Shown here: positions 45,543 to 58,484 of the stretch, piece after piece
Position numbering within the stretch: the stretch's first letter is position 1
How the letters are laid out: every line of letters begins with the position of its first letter
Origin: Ceratotherium simum simum
Lineage: Eukaryota; Chordata; Mammalia; Perissodactyla; Rhinocerotidae
Length of the DNA: 64,000 bases
Assembly (NCBI RefSeq): GCF_000283155.1
Contig: NW_004454175.1
Location: forward strand, 3,032,536 to 3,096,535
Direction of reading: 5' to 3'
The notes under the pieces: model-generated
What the model saw: only the letters and a program-made list of their open reading frames with translations
Databases searched by the model: none
Told to the model about the DNA's origin: nothing
Program-made: the position numbers and the translations under genes

Positions 45543-45553
45543 GAAACTGAAAG
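45543..45553 (+). promoter_or_regulatory. ISRE/IRF-type motif
   Basis: GAAACTGAAAG contains the GAAANNGAAA core bound by IRF-family factors. It directly follows a run of seven G. Function is inferred only from the motif. Confidence 0.35.
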
Positions 45554-45859
45554 TGTGCAGCCCAGATGGAAAGTTTAAGATCGGTTCTGCCCGACACAGC
45601 TGTGGTCTCCAAGTTGCCTTTGGACGGAGCACGGCCACACCCACAGCTGCAGCCAAGCAGTGCTATTGGAGACTCCCCCCGGGGGCCAACTGCTGTGAAA
45701 AGAACAGTTTATTACACCAAATAAAATAAAATGCCAGCTCATCTTTACAGTTTCATGGTCTGCCTTGGGGAAAAGGAAAGGCGTTTCAGTTTTCACTCCT
45801 TGCGCACCAAGTGTGTCCTCTTGGGGCCAATTCTGGGCAGATCTGGAAAGTTCTATGTT

Positions 45860-46010
45860 ATGCTGTTGACTCACTGTCTGACTGTGGTCCTAGCATTTAA
45901 CTGGACCAACCACTACTTCTCTTTTTGGGAAATGGGGAGAATGACGTTAGCCACTTACCTCATAGGATGCTACAGAATGCTCTGGGGATAAGGCTGCATT
46001 CAAATGAGAT
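45860..46010 (+). repeat. MIR SINE fragment
   Basis: GGGAAATGGGGAGAATGACG, TTAGCCACTTACCTCATAGG and AAATGAGATGCTCG correspond to the 3' half of MIR. Confidence 0.72.
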
Positions 46011-47156
46011 GCTCGATATGTTATAATCACTTTTCTCCATTATTTCAAACAAAGATAGCTAATTTGAGCCAATTGTTTGCCCTGATATTAACTTTAGGAA
46101 GCTCATTCAACTGGGCTCCTGGTTTTCAAGAGCAGGCTTTAATAGAAAAAGGTGTACCTAAAAGACTTTACAAAAATCGAAATATTCTGGCAAATATTAA
46201 AGTTTTTCCACTCTAAATATAATGCAGACAAGAGACAGTGAAAGAATCCTGTTTGTCAAATGAAGCATCGGAACAACTAGAATAAGATAAAAATTTCTCT
46301 CCCTATAATATTTAGCATAAAAGCTAAATGCTGTTTATTTAGTGTTAAGAGGAAAACAGCCCCCTTTGTCCCTTTATCGTCTCTCAGGCCCCTACTATAC
46401 TGAATTAGACTCTTTGAACCTACAAAAACAACTAGTTTGCACTCTACAAAGGAGAATCCAGACTGTGAGTGGGCATGAGAGTGTTTCTATGGTATTCAAG
46501 CATCTGAAAGAAACATGAACTAAGTTGATCAATCAGATGCTTTGTCTACACAATACTCAACATTAAGATGTTTCTCCTATATGTGGATACTTGGTGTCAT
46601 AGAGATGAAACACTTGGATGGATAACTGAGGTTTTTTCTTATTGTTCAGATATTTATATACGCTGAAACAGCTGAAGAAGTGTTCAGTTCAGAGTTCAGA
46701 GGGAGGAAACAGAGAAACAGGAGACAAGAGAAGTAAAGAAAGGCAAAGACGACCCACCAGCCTCTGTGGGGCCGCAGCCTTCTGCATGCACAAGCAGAGG
46801 GCACATTTGTATGAAGAAAAAGGCACTACTTCCTGATGACAGCAACCCCATGCCAGAGCTTGTGACTTGGCCATCAGAGCGTGGACTAGATTTCAGCCTC
46901 CATGCTTCCCTTAGCTTAAAGCTTTTGTGCAGTGCACTAACCATACATCTGTACATGGTGGCCCTGGAAAGTCACCAAAAGGAGTAGGAGAAATGTTCGG
47001 TAATAGGGTAGAAGTGGATGTGAAGAAAAAGGGATAGAGTTTTACTTTGCTCACAAGCTTTCCCAATAAATGTACACAATCCAAAGGGCACTCCTGCTAA
47101 TGTCACTGTTTGGCCCAACTAGGAAAATATTTGCCTTTTTTTGTGTGTGAGTGCCA
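46011..47156. other. Single-copy sequence, nothing recognised
   Basis: Short unremarkable frames on both strands, no repeats, no exon. Confidence 0.45.
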
Positions 47157-47190
47157 TTTATTTATTTATGTATTTATTTATTTATTATTT
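47157..47190 (+). repeat. (TTTA)n microsatellite
   Basis: Imperfect TTTA repetition, one ATG T interruption, directly visible. Confidence 0.92.
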
Positions 47191-48499
47191 TTAAATTAAT
47201 GAAAGGCTTGCTGTTAATTCCAGTCATGTATTTACTGCCTTTTCTATTTGGTGTGGTGCCTGTCAAATTTTCACTTCCCTGGAATTTTAACTCCACGTCT
47301 TCCTCCCCACTCCACTCTCCCCGTCTGTAACACAAATGCCTTTCTAAATTTTTGCTAGTTTAATTAGTGCGTGAATTCATTTTGATTGATGAATTGATGT
47401 GGCTTATTGGCACGAAGATTTTCCTTCCCTCCCAGCACTGTGTGTAATAGAAACGGCTTGTGTGGGGGTAACACCTGCTTTGATGCTGCAGACATTCTGT
47501 TTGATGCGGAAAGGCCAGCCCTTCAGCTGTGATTCTCTTGTCTCTGGGGAGACATTTTTTCTTTGCTGTTGGTGGAGGAGGGGGAGGTTGGTGGTGAATG
47601 GGAGGAGAGAGCGGTGTAGAAAGTGATGGCTGAGCAACAGCATAGCTAAGGATTTAATGTTTATGTTTTATTGGACTGATTTTGAAATAGTCATTGTTCA
47701 CACTCTGGACCCAGGAGGGAAGGAGACCTTGACTTTCTGCCATCAGCACTAAGGCATTGTGAATTAGTGCAGTGAGTTGAGAATTTCCAATGCCTTTTGC
47801 CAAAGAATTAAGCTGAAATTAGCACACAGTTGGTAACAATTTGATTTCTGGTTTCACTTTAATCAGTGAGGATTAATGGTTAAAATTTTTATTTCTAATC
47901 TCGCTTTAGCCTGACTAACAAAAGCTGTCACTTTCTTGAAAACTGCTAAATGAAGAGGGATTTATAAGCTCTCTGAGAGAATAAAAGCTGAAGTGCTAAG
48001 GCCCACTTTTCAGACCATAAAATTTTCAAATTCCCCCAATAGTCTCTCACAGACTGCGGGGAGAGCTGCCTACTGCTGGGCTCAGTAATGTTTATTGCTG
48101 GGCAAAGGTGGTGGAATAACTTGAGTGCATTCTTAATGGCTTCAGAACTCCAGATGAAATGCAATATCTTCCCAGGGAAAATTAATATTACAGAGCAGAG
48201 GATGAAGTAGGATTTGGACTGTGAATAGAGCATTGCTGAGCTTATATATATATTTATACCCTCTGTCCTTTCCCTGTTACCACCTGAGTTGGACTTTTCT
48301 ATGACCCTCCTCTGCCAGTCGGTCCACAGCAAAGTTGTGAAACTGGTGAAGTTTGTCCTCACTCGACCAAGATTATCTCTGAGTGTCGTTTGAATGTTTC
48401 TCATTGACTCCCACCCCCAAGAGACCCTTACTGAAGACCCTTGTCCTTGGGGATAACCTCCTACTCCAGACTTGACCCTGTCTTGTCACCCCACTTCCC
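47191..48499. other. Repeat-free AT-rich block, possible conserved noncoding DNA
   Basis: About 1.3 kb with no repeat signature except a short TATATATATA run at 48244-48254. It contains many TAAT-type homeodomain cores (for example TTTAATTAG near 47360, AATCAGTGAGGATTAATGG near 47862). The minus-strand open frame 47946-48404 (152 codons) has no domain. Function unknown. Confidence 0.35.
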
Positions 48500-48650
48500 A
48501 CCAAAACCAAGTGTTGCTATAAACCTTTGTTCGCTCATTTCTTACCTCTCTGTTTTGAGTGTCTTGAGGGCAGAGCCTGTGCCCTCACTTCCTGTTTGTC
48601 CCACTGTGCCCCACACAACGTTTTGTGCACAGAAGGCATGCTCAAGTCAA
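48500..48650 (+). repeat. L2 LINE 3' end fragment
   Basis: GAGTGTCTTGAGGGCAGAGCC, CTCACTTCCTGTTTGTCCC, GTGCACAGAAGGCATGCTCAA correspond to the L2 3' UTR. Confidence 0.7.
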
Positions 48651-50604
48651 AATTCGAGGGGGGTGCAACAATGGCAATGTTAGGAAGGGGATTTGAGCAT
48701 CACATGAGTAGTGGGGCCAGATGATCTTCCAAGTCCATTCCATTCCCCGGTTGTATGATTCTACAGCCTCACCAGAAGGGGCAACTGGCTTCCTCACTGC
48801 TTTTCTCTAGTTTGGTCAAAAACAAATATGAACCTTTTCCCCAAGGTTTAATTAGCTTCTGATAAATACAGTCTTCAGTGACTGGGTTGCTCCCAAAGAT
48901 TGTAATGCAGAATGAATGCCTCTTTCAGCAATGGACTGGGCAATAGGAATGAATTCTTCCACGCTCAGGTTCGAGAACCATCAAGCCTCACAATTCTTTG
49001 TTTTTCCCAGTTGTATTAATTCTAAGTTCCCTCGTATTGAAGCGAGTCCAATATCAATTATTTTGAGGGACTCCCTTTGCCTCCAATGAATTAACAAAAA
49101 TCCCAGAATTTAAGTGGTGCCAGGAAAACTTGAAACACCATGGTCCTAGTTCATGGCGGCCTTAATCTTTACAATGAGCATTCTGCTAAATGAGGTGCTG
49201 TTCAGCATTGTCCAGCAGTGTTAGTCAGGGCAGCCCACAGAGCTGCCCTCACAGCTTCCCCTCTCCCACCTCAGGCCAACCATGGGGCACCCTACCAACT
49301 CTCAAGGTTATGGCCCTTACCATCCATCCACTACCCAGTCTCTGCATGGGAGTGGGGCACAGGTCTTTACCACTGGAGGAACTTGTCACACCTCTGTTTC
49401 CCATCCTGCTCAGGAAAATCCTTCTGTGCCCTCGAAGGGCCACGTCCAATTCCTCTAACCCTTGGGGCTCTTTCCCATCTTGGACAATCTAACTTATCTT
49501 CTCTATGATCCTTGGATTAAAAAAAAGTCTGTTTTTCCTCCCCAGGAATAAGAGAAGCCACCATATTCCTTCTTAATTCTTACAGCAGAGAAAAAGTCAC
49601 AACCATATTAACTTGCAGTGGCTGAGGAGAAACTGGGTAGATTAGGGAAGCCCTTCATTTCTACTGGAATCTGTCTATCGTCCATCTATCATTTATGTCT
49701 AGGTTTACATCTACACATGGGTCTTAGTTTGATTAAACATAAGACTGACTGTAACTTGCTGTTTGAAAAACACTGCTCTAGTCCGCCTTGTGCACTGGTA
49801 CCATGTGTGTGTTGGCTGGGGTTGCACTTGATTGTAGGTAGCAGAAACCTGACTACAGTGGCTTAATACCAGACAGGGTCTTATTTTTCTCTTGCAATAA
49901 GAACTCCCAGGATGCTGTTGCTCCGTGTTGTCACCCATCTTCTCTCTTCCCATGCTTAGTGTGTTCCTTTCATCCATATGAGTTAAAGTTGGCTGCTCCC
50001 AGGCCGGAAGAAGGGAGGTGTGCAAAAACCTTCTCTTCATGTAGCTTCGTCTTTTTATTTAAGAATAGGGGTCTTTCCCGGGAAGCTTGCCTGTATCTAT
50101 GACCAGAATCGTGCTGCATGGCCTCTCTAGTTATACGGGAAGCTGGGAAGCCATGTTAATTTCCAGCCTTCCTAGTAGAAGGCAGAGGAGATGGGGGGAG
50201 GGGTGGAGTGGGTATTGAGTGAGCCATTCTACAGCACCTGTCAAAATGCGTGACATGTCCTACATTATTTTTTTAAAAAGAGGGAAAAATCACAGATTTG
50301 TGTCTGTGTGGTGACTGTAACTAAAGAGACAAATGCTTACCCAAAGATTACAGTTGGTGTCATCTTTGAATTAAAAGTTAACTCATCAAGATTGACAGCA
50401 GGAGCTAGGTAGTAGCCAAGGCACAGACAGTCTGGAGGGTCTTCCAGGGAAGATGGCTACAGTCAAAACTGTTTACAGTGGCAGGAGAAAAATGACGCCT
50501 CTACGCTGCAGTGAGTCTTGCATATTGCCCTGGGCCTCACAATGGGGGCATGGAATGGGGAAGTGCCTGTGGGCGCAATAAGGGAGAGCATGGATCACAG
50601 AGGC
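48651..50604. other. Single-copy sequence with one old unnamed repeat
   Basis: Bases 49795-50160 (GGCTGGGGTTGCACTTGATT, AGCAGAAACCTGACTACAG, TGGCTTAATACC) resemble a dispersed mammalian repeat whose name I cannot give. The rest is unrecognised. Confidence 0.4.
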
Positions 50605-50790
50605 TCTTGACCCTGGCTGCACACTGGAATCACTTGGGAAACTGTTTTTTGAAAAATTACTGACTCCTGGGACCCATCCCCAGAGATTCTGATTTAATTG
50701 GTCTAGGATGCGGTCTGGGTATCAGGATATTCCCAAACTCCCCACTTAAGATTCCGAGGCATAGCTAGGGTTGAGGCTCACTATATTAGA
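50605..50790 (+). mobile_element. MER5A hAT-Charlie DNA transposon
   Basis: GGCTGCACACTGGAATCACTTGG, AGAGATTCTGATTTAATTGG, TCTAGGATGCGGTCTGGG and the terminal TAGGGTTGAGGCTCAC follow the MER5A consensus in plus sense. Confidence 0.88.
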
Positions 50791-53704
50791 TTATTGTGAA
50801 ACAATCACAGTACCCTGCTTTCCCTAGAATCGTGTTCGCTTCACTGGACCTTGGCCTGATGCCACAGCAGATGCAGGAGGATGAACATGCCTGCAGGAAC
50901 TTCTGGCGGCACCTGCTGTTGGGCACCGGCCCGCATACTCTTCATGAGAAGCCACAGCAAAATGCTTTCAGGTCTCAGTTCCAGCAAGTGTGATTCTCCT
51001 GAACATTTGGTTTGTTTTGGCCTTGTTGACATGCTGAATGTTATAAATGACTCTGTTTCTCTTTTTATTTTGGCTCCTAAGGAGCTTAAGAGCAGCTAGC
51101 ATATGCTCTACATTCCTCTCTGCTAATATCACTCTTGGAGTTAGTATTTTCTTATCTAAAATTTTTATTTAGATTGCTTCAATTTTTAAAAGTTATATTT
51201 CTGTAAGCCATCTGCAATCTTTGGTGGAAAGAGGCAGTGGATTAAAATAAATAAATAATAAATAAATAAAAATTTAAAAAATGCCTAAACCGCTCACCAT
51301 CAGCCAAGCAAAACCCTTCCATTCTTCTATGTGCAATTTCTTCAAAGTTGAATCTTAAAAATTTTATTTCTTTTTCTCTTCAAGATTGCCCTTGAAATTT
51401 ATTTTAATTTGGCTCATCTGTGTAAAGATGTTCTCCATTGAAACTTGGGTGATAGAATCCCAAATTTGTTTCTGGGTCTCCACTCTCTGAGGATGGTCTC
51501 AGTTCTTCACGGGGGCACTTTGCTTTTGGAATTTGGAGAAATTAAAATGTAAGGAATTAGACATTCCGTTTACACTAATAGAGCCACTCAGCAGACAGTG
51601 TCATAGGTGTTAGAGAATGGCTGTGTTTGTATTTTTGCGTCCCATAGTTTCTTCCTGGGTTTATTGTTTCAAGGAGCTGTTTTTAATTAAAAGGACAGCA
51701 GCTGCTGTAGCAGTTCACCGTGAGACAAAGAACCAGAGAGGGGTGCACATTTCATTTAATTTCACAAAGACAGCACTTAAGCTTTGATTTCACTGCTGTC
51801 CGGGATCAGTTATTGGTTCACTAGACATGCTTTAGATAGCTCCAACCCATTTGGAAGTCACTTGTTTTGTGCATTATGACCTAACGTCTGGCAAAGTGTT
51901 TCTAAGTTGCCTATTATCATAAAAGTTAAGAACTCTGACAGAGATATTAGGAATCATCATGATACAATATTTATGAGACAAACTACCGGGTAATATGTAG
52001 TGATGGAAAAATAGTGAGCAAGCACTTTCAAAATAAGTTTGCTGTTAGTAAGTCATTGTTAACTCATGTAGAGGTAGAAACGAATCAGATGTCCAGGATT
52101 AATTTCTAAGCACTTGCTGTGCATCTCTGGGAAATACACTTGACCTTTCTGGATTCCAGAGCCCAAGGAGGACAGTTAAAATGACATGGGCATCTGAGGG
52201 TTCAACTAAGGAGGCAGGGTATCAGCCTCATTGTTTAGTATTTTGAATTAAAAAGGATGATTAACAACAGATGCCAGATTCTTCTCCTGTTGACTTGGTG
52301 CTAATATGAGTGTGGCTCAGAGGAGAGGGCGCCTTCCTTGACAGTCCACAGGATCTCTGGCTTGTCTGCTTTTTAAACAAGTAAGAAAGGACAGATCTGG
52401 ACGGAAGGGAGGCATGGATGCCATCTTTTTCCCTCTCTACTTTCCCACCTCTCGGCTACCATTTATATGTGTTCTTGGGGAGGGGGTGCTAGGGGTGAAA
52501 AATTTGGTTCCTGTGGCTCCTCCCCACCCCTGCCCACTGCCCTTTAATTAATTAATTAATTAATATCATGGAAAATTCTGTAGAGGAGAAGTTCACAATA
52601 GTAAACTTTGGCCTTCAAGGTGTGAAATAATGCCATGAAAATTGTAGAAGTCCCCAGACTATAGCATTGACCATGGCCTTGTGTAAATTTGATTCCTAGC
52701 TTTCAGGGCAGGGACTGTCTCTTGCAGAATTTTGCTCACCCCCTCCACCTCTCCGGTAAGCAGCAATACTTGTTCCAAGTGTTGCTGCTTCCCATTGCCT
52801 GAGAGTTCTGTCAAGAGGAAAAACAATAACTGTTACATTGAAGTTATTGCATTTTTGTGACAGTAGCAAAATGACCTGCAGTCTAATCAAAACTAAGAAG
52901 GGAAAGAGACCCTTTGCAATCAGAGATCCCACCCAGCTCCATACATATATAAATTTTTCAATTGCAGTGTGATGTCCCAGTAGTAAATTGATAGCAAAAT
53001 CTCTGAGAGATTTTTCCACTGCTTTGTTTACCAAGGGGATGTGGGGAGACTTCAGCTTAAGTAAGAGGAAACCTCTGCTCAGGCTCCATCCTCTCGCCTC
53101 TCCTCTTGCCCAGCATTGCAGACGTCTGGGGTTTATATAGTAAAGAACCCGTGAGATTCATAGTTTCCAGTGGGGTTGCCTAGCTGGACCAACGTGCAGA
53201 GACCGCCCCTCTCCATTTCCCCCTTCTCCCTGCTGGGTGAATTCTGTCTTGGGACACATGTTACTCTGCTGGTCACTGAGACAAGCTTCAGGACCCGGAC
53301 AACCCAAGCCTGCTTCTGGACACATAGAACCAGAAGGGGGACACGGTAGCCACTCAGCTTCCCAGCTTCATTAGGAAACATGCTGTGTATGGTGTGAATT
53401 TGAAGCGTGCTCTGGAAGAACTGCAGGGTGTGGTTAGTTACCAAAGAGAGGGGAATTACACCACACTTGGAAGTGGTTGAATGATTTCTCTTATGAGGAT
53501 GTTTGCACAGGGTGCTGCCTAGACACCTCTGAGGGGAAACGAGAATAGGAGCAACCAACAGATATATCCTGAAACCCACAGTCTCTTTTGATTTAACCTA
53601 AACACCTTGGGGACTTCTAGGTGTGAAGAAATGTCCTTTCTAGAGCTGGCAATGACCCCAGCCACCAAGGTCGCTGGAGCATCTGAATCTATTTCCCGAG
53701 CACC
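50791..53704. other. Single-copy sequence with two simple repeats
   Basis: (AAAT)n at 51244-51270 and (TTAA)n at 52544-52564. No gene, RNA or repeat family recognised. The minus-strand frames at 52696-53034 and 53133-53579 have no domain. Confidence 0.45.
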
Positions 53705-53768
53705 ATTGCACAGTAGTCGCGAACGTGGGCTTGGAGTCGGATGTCATAAATGTGAATCCTGGAACTGA
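53705..53768 (+). repeat. MIR SINE 5' fragment
   Basis: GCACAGTAGTCGCGAACGTGG, GCTTGGAGTCGGATGTC, AATGTGAATCCTGG match the MIR tRNA-like head. Confidence 0.72.
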
Positions 53769-56534
53769 GAGGTGGGGTCAAACTATGCGGTGTGAGAGTG
53801 AGGGAAGAGTAGTTCCCCAAAGAAAAATTGAGGTGTCCCAGAGAGGAAGGAGTAGCAGTTCTGGAGTAAGTTCAACCAGCTCTCCCACGTTTTAGTACTG
53901 TTTGCTTAACCACAGTAGAGAGCTTCTGTATGCATCAACCACTAAATAGTTAATAGTAGCCACTAAATAGAGTTAACAGAAGCTTTTGGTGTGTGTTTTT
54001 GAGACACCCAATGAGAGGAAATTGTAAAAGTGTATGTAAAATATCTGGGAGAGCAGACTCTCAATAAAAGGGAATTTTTAAGAAAACTTAGATCTAGTGT
54101 ATCTTTGGTTCTCTGTTCATCTTAGCCATTCTCTAAGGTTCTTTGGACGTGGTTACCCTTTTCATCATTCCCTTAGCTGCTGAGGTTTCCTAAACTCAAC
54201 ATAAAGAGTGCTTTCCAGTTATAGCTTTGAATCTGGCCTCTGTATCCCCCGGGAATGAAACTATTTTTTGTATGTGTTTATTGTAGTGGTTATGATTATT
54301 AATTTGCCATCAAAAGAAAGTGTATCTTTAATCAGTTAGTTTCTGCATCTCATCTCACACATTTTCAAATCAAAGCCCTGAAATGCACAACTCAGCCTGC
54401 TGGTGAAGCAGGTTTTTTAGTTTAGTTTGTGTAGCTTGTGCAGAAAAATTTTCCCCATGACCTGCTTCCCTAATAATTCTTGAGGGTTCAACTTGTGCTC
54501 GGATAGTTACATCTGGTTCTGTAGTTAACAAATGGGTCAGAAGGAAAAGGAGGAGTGAAAGAAACCATCCAGCTCCCCCCGCCCCCCATTTTTTTTTCTC
54601 CGTGTGAAGTCATTTGCTTTTCTTTCTAGCCCATACCAAGTCTTCAGAAGTTGCGCCAGGCAGATGGTGAGGTTACAGCTTGGGCAAAATGTGTTCTAAT
54701 GTTATCAGCTTTAAAGGAGCACATGGAGCAGAGAGGAAAGATGGTTTGTGGTATTTTTGTTTATTAAATTTGATGGTTGGATTATGACATTTATATTTAT
54801 TAAATGTACAGAATCTCATCCATCACTGTTGACAGTCAGAACATGTCCTCTGCGGTTGGCATAGCTGTCTCTTCCTGCAAAGAGATCTAACATTTATTCT
54901 TATTTGGGAGACTAAGAAGAGGTGGAGAAAAAAGGAGATCTGTCCTTCAGTGCCACCACCCTGGGGAAATGGGAGTAGGAGATAAGTGTTATTGTGTTTG
55001 GTTCTGTCATGTTAAGAGGCATTTTCCTCATTTCGGTTGTGAGTCGGTTTGATGGTGCGCTGGAGGGAATACTCGGCAGCACGGGAGTGGCACAGCCAGT
55101 GAACCCAGTGCAGGAAAAATATATAGAAAGAGGGCTCTCAGCTTTGCCCCATTAAAATCCTGGCATCAGGTATGGTTGAAATAATGTTGACATGGCTTTG
55201 TCTAGTGGCTGGAGCACTTCAGCAGCCAGAAGTCTTCATTCTGCTCTGGATTTTATTACGTACCAGATGTGGGCCTCTTAGATATTTTATTGGAGCACCA
55301 GGTGAGCTGATGAAAGCACAGCACTCCAGCTACCTTCCAAATGACTCCTGGCTCACTTGAGCTTTGTTTACATGTAAGAGGAGACAAGAGCTGGCAAGGC
55401 TTAGAAATGAGAATAAGGCACTGTCACCCATAAGGTTAAGACCCGGTAGGTCTTAAGGTGAAAGAGACGGTAGGCTTGCTTAAGGTTTACAGATCTTTTC
55501 CAGAGTATAACTTAAAGATGTTTTTACAGCCAACCTGCAACTGAGTGAGACACATGGGTTCAATCTCTCCAGCCATATATGATTCCAAAAATAAAGGTTC
55601 ATTTAGGTTTGAGCAAACCCAGTGCATTTGGAAGTCAGTTAACCCAACATATTGCCTGCACAGCCTGGAAACCTTTGAATTTTAAGTATTTAAGACACTA
55701 ACCAGGAGAAAAGATTAAGGCCTTTTCCTTCCCCCTATTCCACCTCCCTGGCCCCCATTGTAGGGCTCATGTTGGATTCTAAGCCCGATCATTAGTGTCC
55801 TAGTTGACATTTTCTAAAGCAGCAGCCGTGTATGGTTGCTGTGTCTCAGAAAGATTTCAGACAGCATCAAGTATTTCTGTAGGCTTCACACAAATTTTGA
55901 CTGCCAGGTATTTTCTTCTCTTAGGTTGACTTAGGACCTGGGAAATAGTTTACAGGAGTACTGTATTCTAATCTCATTCTTTTTAAAATCAGGAAAATAA
56001 CTGTTCGTAGTACTGTAAGTCATTAATCGAGCATCTTTTGGGTACAGCTCTAGTCTATGTATTACGGGGACTATTAAATGAACGTAAATGGCAGTTTATC
56101 TCTAGAGAGTTTAAACAAAACATACCAAAAGCCAGACCTCTATGAAGAGGCACAATTTCCTGCTAGATAGTATGTGCATGTGCATCTGATTATATAAAGG
56201 GACTGTAAACATTTCCAGGGGTGGGAGAGTGCAGGTCCTGGGTGTTAACAAGGCAAAGGTCATGAGGGCACTCCCCACATGGACCAGTTGGCTCTGCTCC
56301 ATCCCACTGTCACAGCCGGCCCCTCAGAGCCCGCAGTGCGCCCTGACCATTCCACAGTTCACATGAGTGAAGCCAGGGCTCATTTACGGAGGGGTGGGGG
56401 TTAGTCTCAGTCTTCTCTGTCTCTTTCTTGAATAAAAGCAATACTATGCAAAATATTATAATTTTTATTCTACATACATGTTTACTGTAATTCTCATCTG
56501 CTACTTGAGTGAATGGAGTGAATATTTGTGAGCA
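53769..56534. other. Single-copy sequence
   Basis: A short tandem duplication of CCACTAAATAG (53939 and 53960) and a C-run near 54577-54588. No repeat family or exon recognised. Confidence 0.45.
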
Positions 56535-56830
56535 CATACTGTATGCAAGGGTATACACACACTTCTCATATATATGTGTATATATATATTTTTTTCATTT
56601 GATTCTCACAAGAAGTCTCTGAGATGGGGATTTAGCATCACCATTTAACTGCTAAAAAAAATCTAAAGATCAGAGCCTGGTGTGTAGTAGTGCTCAATAA
56701 ATACGTGTTGAATCAACAAATGAATGAAACTCAGATTAAAGATCTTGCTTTTGCTCATGGTCGTGAAGCAAGTAAGAGGCAATGGTAGGATTCCAGCCCA
56801 GTTCATGTGGCTCCAAAGCTTGCTCTTTTC
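56535..56830 (-). repeat. MIR SINE with an L2 tail inside
   Basis: MIR pieces at 56535-56665 (ATTTGATTCTCACAAGAAGTC, GAGATGGGGATTTAGC) and 56740-56830 (GTCGTGAAGCAAGTAAGAGG, GGATTCCAGCCCAGTTC) flank 56670-56735, where GAGCCTGGTGTGTAGTAGTGC, CAATAAATACGTGTTGAATC and AATGAATGAA are an L2-type 3' end in plus sense. A TATATATA run lies at 56568-56590. Confidence 0.75.
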
Positions 56831-57759
56831 TTGACAATGCATGTGAGAGACAGCACAATGAGGTCACTGCACTGCCCGGTCCTCAGGGGTGTACGGCTCA
56901 GAAAAGAGAAGCACGTCTGAGAAAATGTCTCGGTGCCTCCACCTGAGCATTGTGTTGCAGACACAGCCATAGCTGTGAAGTCTCCCAGCATTTCCTTCTT
57001 TGACTGGAACTCTGGCTATAGAACAGAGATCAGGAGAGTATTAGGCTTGGAGCTGCTCATCTCCCTGGAAAGATTTGCAGCCAAAGCAAGGTAAGAGGAC
57101 AGAGGGTGCCGTGGGCATGGCGGTGGGGGTAAGTGTTGTGGACCCAGGAGCAATCCTGAAATCTTTGATCTGTGTTTGTCTCTGGTAGTCACTAGACCCC
57201 TGAAAATCAGATTTCAGGGTTCTGCAGTTTGAAACGCACCAATTCCACACTTGGGAGGGAACTGCTATTTTATTGCCCCAATTAATTGCTTTATTTGTTT
57301 ATAAATTCTTCCCTTTTCTGTTTTATGATGCAGTTGTGGTGTGTTTAATGGAACTGCAAGATTAAGACTGGCAAGATGACTGCATGTTATGTTTCCAAAG
57401 CTAATAAATTGTTTGAATCCAGAATGTTTGTGGCCCTTTCCAAAAATATTTGATTTCTCTAAAAAGCAACAGTTGTTGAAAAATGGATGGAAGTTTTGAC
57501 CGTAGTGTGTATAGCATTTTATTTAATGCTTTTATTCCTTTGGGGAATTTGCCTGCCTGATAACAGATGAAACATCAGGGTCTTAGTAAAATATAAAAAC
57601 TCGTGATTTTAAAAATCAGCAAGTTGGATGTTAAATTTAAAAGGCACACGAGAAAACCAAGAACCTCTTTCTAAAAATACTTCTTCCTTAGTGGAAATTC
57701 TTTGCTTCTGTGAAAATAGGTATAACTTTAAAAATTCACTTTCCACTAATTTCTATTGT
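56831..57759. other. Single-copy sequence, nothing recognised
   Basis: No repeat, RNA gene or supportable exon. Confidence 0.45.
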
Positions 57760-57935
57760 ATTTTGCAGTTTACAAAGCACACATACATTTAAAATTTGGA
57801 TTTTACTACAATTCTACTAAGCAGCCTAGGGACAATGATTTTCCTTGTTATAAATGATGCAAGTAAGTCCTGGTAGGATGAAGAGACTTGCCTGGAGTGA
57901 GGTAGCTCACAGGGGTGGAGCCAGGATTAGTATAG
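57760..57935 (-). repeat. MIR SINE
   Basis: TTGCAGTTTACAAAGCACACATAC, AGTCCTGGTAGGATGAAGAG, ACTTGCCTGGAGTGAGGTAGC and GGGTGGAGCCAGGATTAG are reverse-complement MIR. Confidence 0.8.
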
Positions 57936-58484
57936 AATTTTGCAATGACTAGCTTAGGGCTTTCTGCCATAACCAATTGTCTAATTATCAAATGGTACCA
58001 TTATCAAGTGGATGATAGTTAGGCAATGTGATCTGGCCAAGATGTTACTTCTCTTAAAGGATGCTGTTGCCACAGCTCCAAACTCATCACTCACCCCCAA
58101 CCCCCCACTCAACATCTTGGTGGAAGCTTCAAATGCCGAGTGTGGTCACATGCTCAAGCCTTGGCTACTGGTGGGGGGACTAGAGAAACGTTCTATACCT
58201 GAGCTGCCCACAGGGTGCAGGGCACTGTGTCCCACCAATACTATGCGTAGGGAATGGTTCGCCCCACCAGGGAGAGAAGGTTGGATGCTGTATAGGGCAA
58301 ACCAGGGTGACAGTGCACCCACCAAACAGGGCAGATGCAGACGAAATGGAACCTGGCAGACCAAAGTGACAATGGGGTTTTTTTCCTTCCTCCCTCCATT
58401 CTTCCTTCCTTTCTTTTATTCTCCACAAAATATCAACCAAAAGGATTGGGAAAGGAAACTACAGGAAGTAGTTTTCCAATTTTA
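57936..58484. other. Single-copy sequence with pyrimidine tract
   Basis: A TTCC-rich tract lies at about 58379-58424. The plus-strand frame 58012-58485 (157 codons) shows no domain and runs through this tract, which argues against coding. Confidence 0.45.

Noticed and set aside
47946..48404. 152-codon minus-strand open frame
   Set aside because: AT-rich, no domain, no start context or splice signals.
55070..55095. CTCGGCAGCACGGG resembling the start of a U6 snRNA gene
   Set aside because: Only about ten bases match and the rest of U6 is absent.
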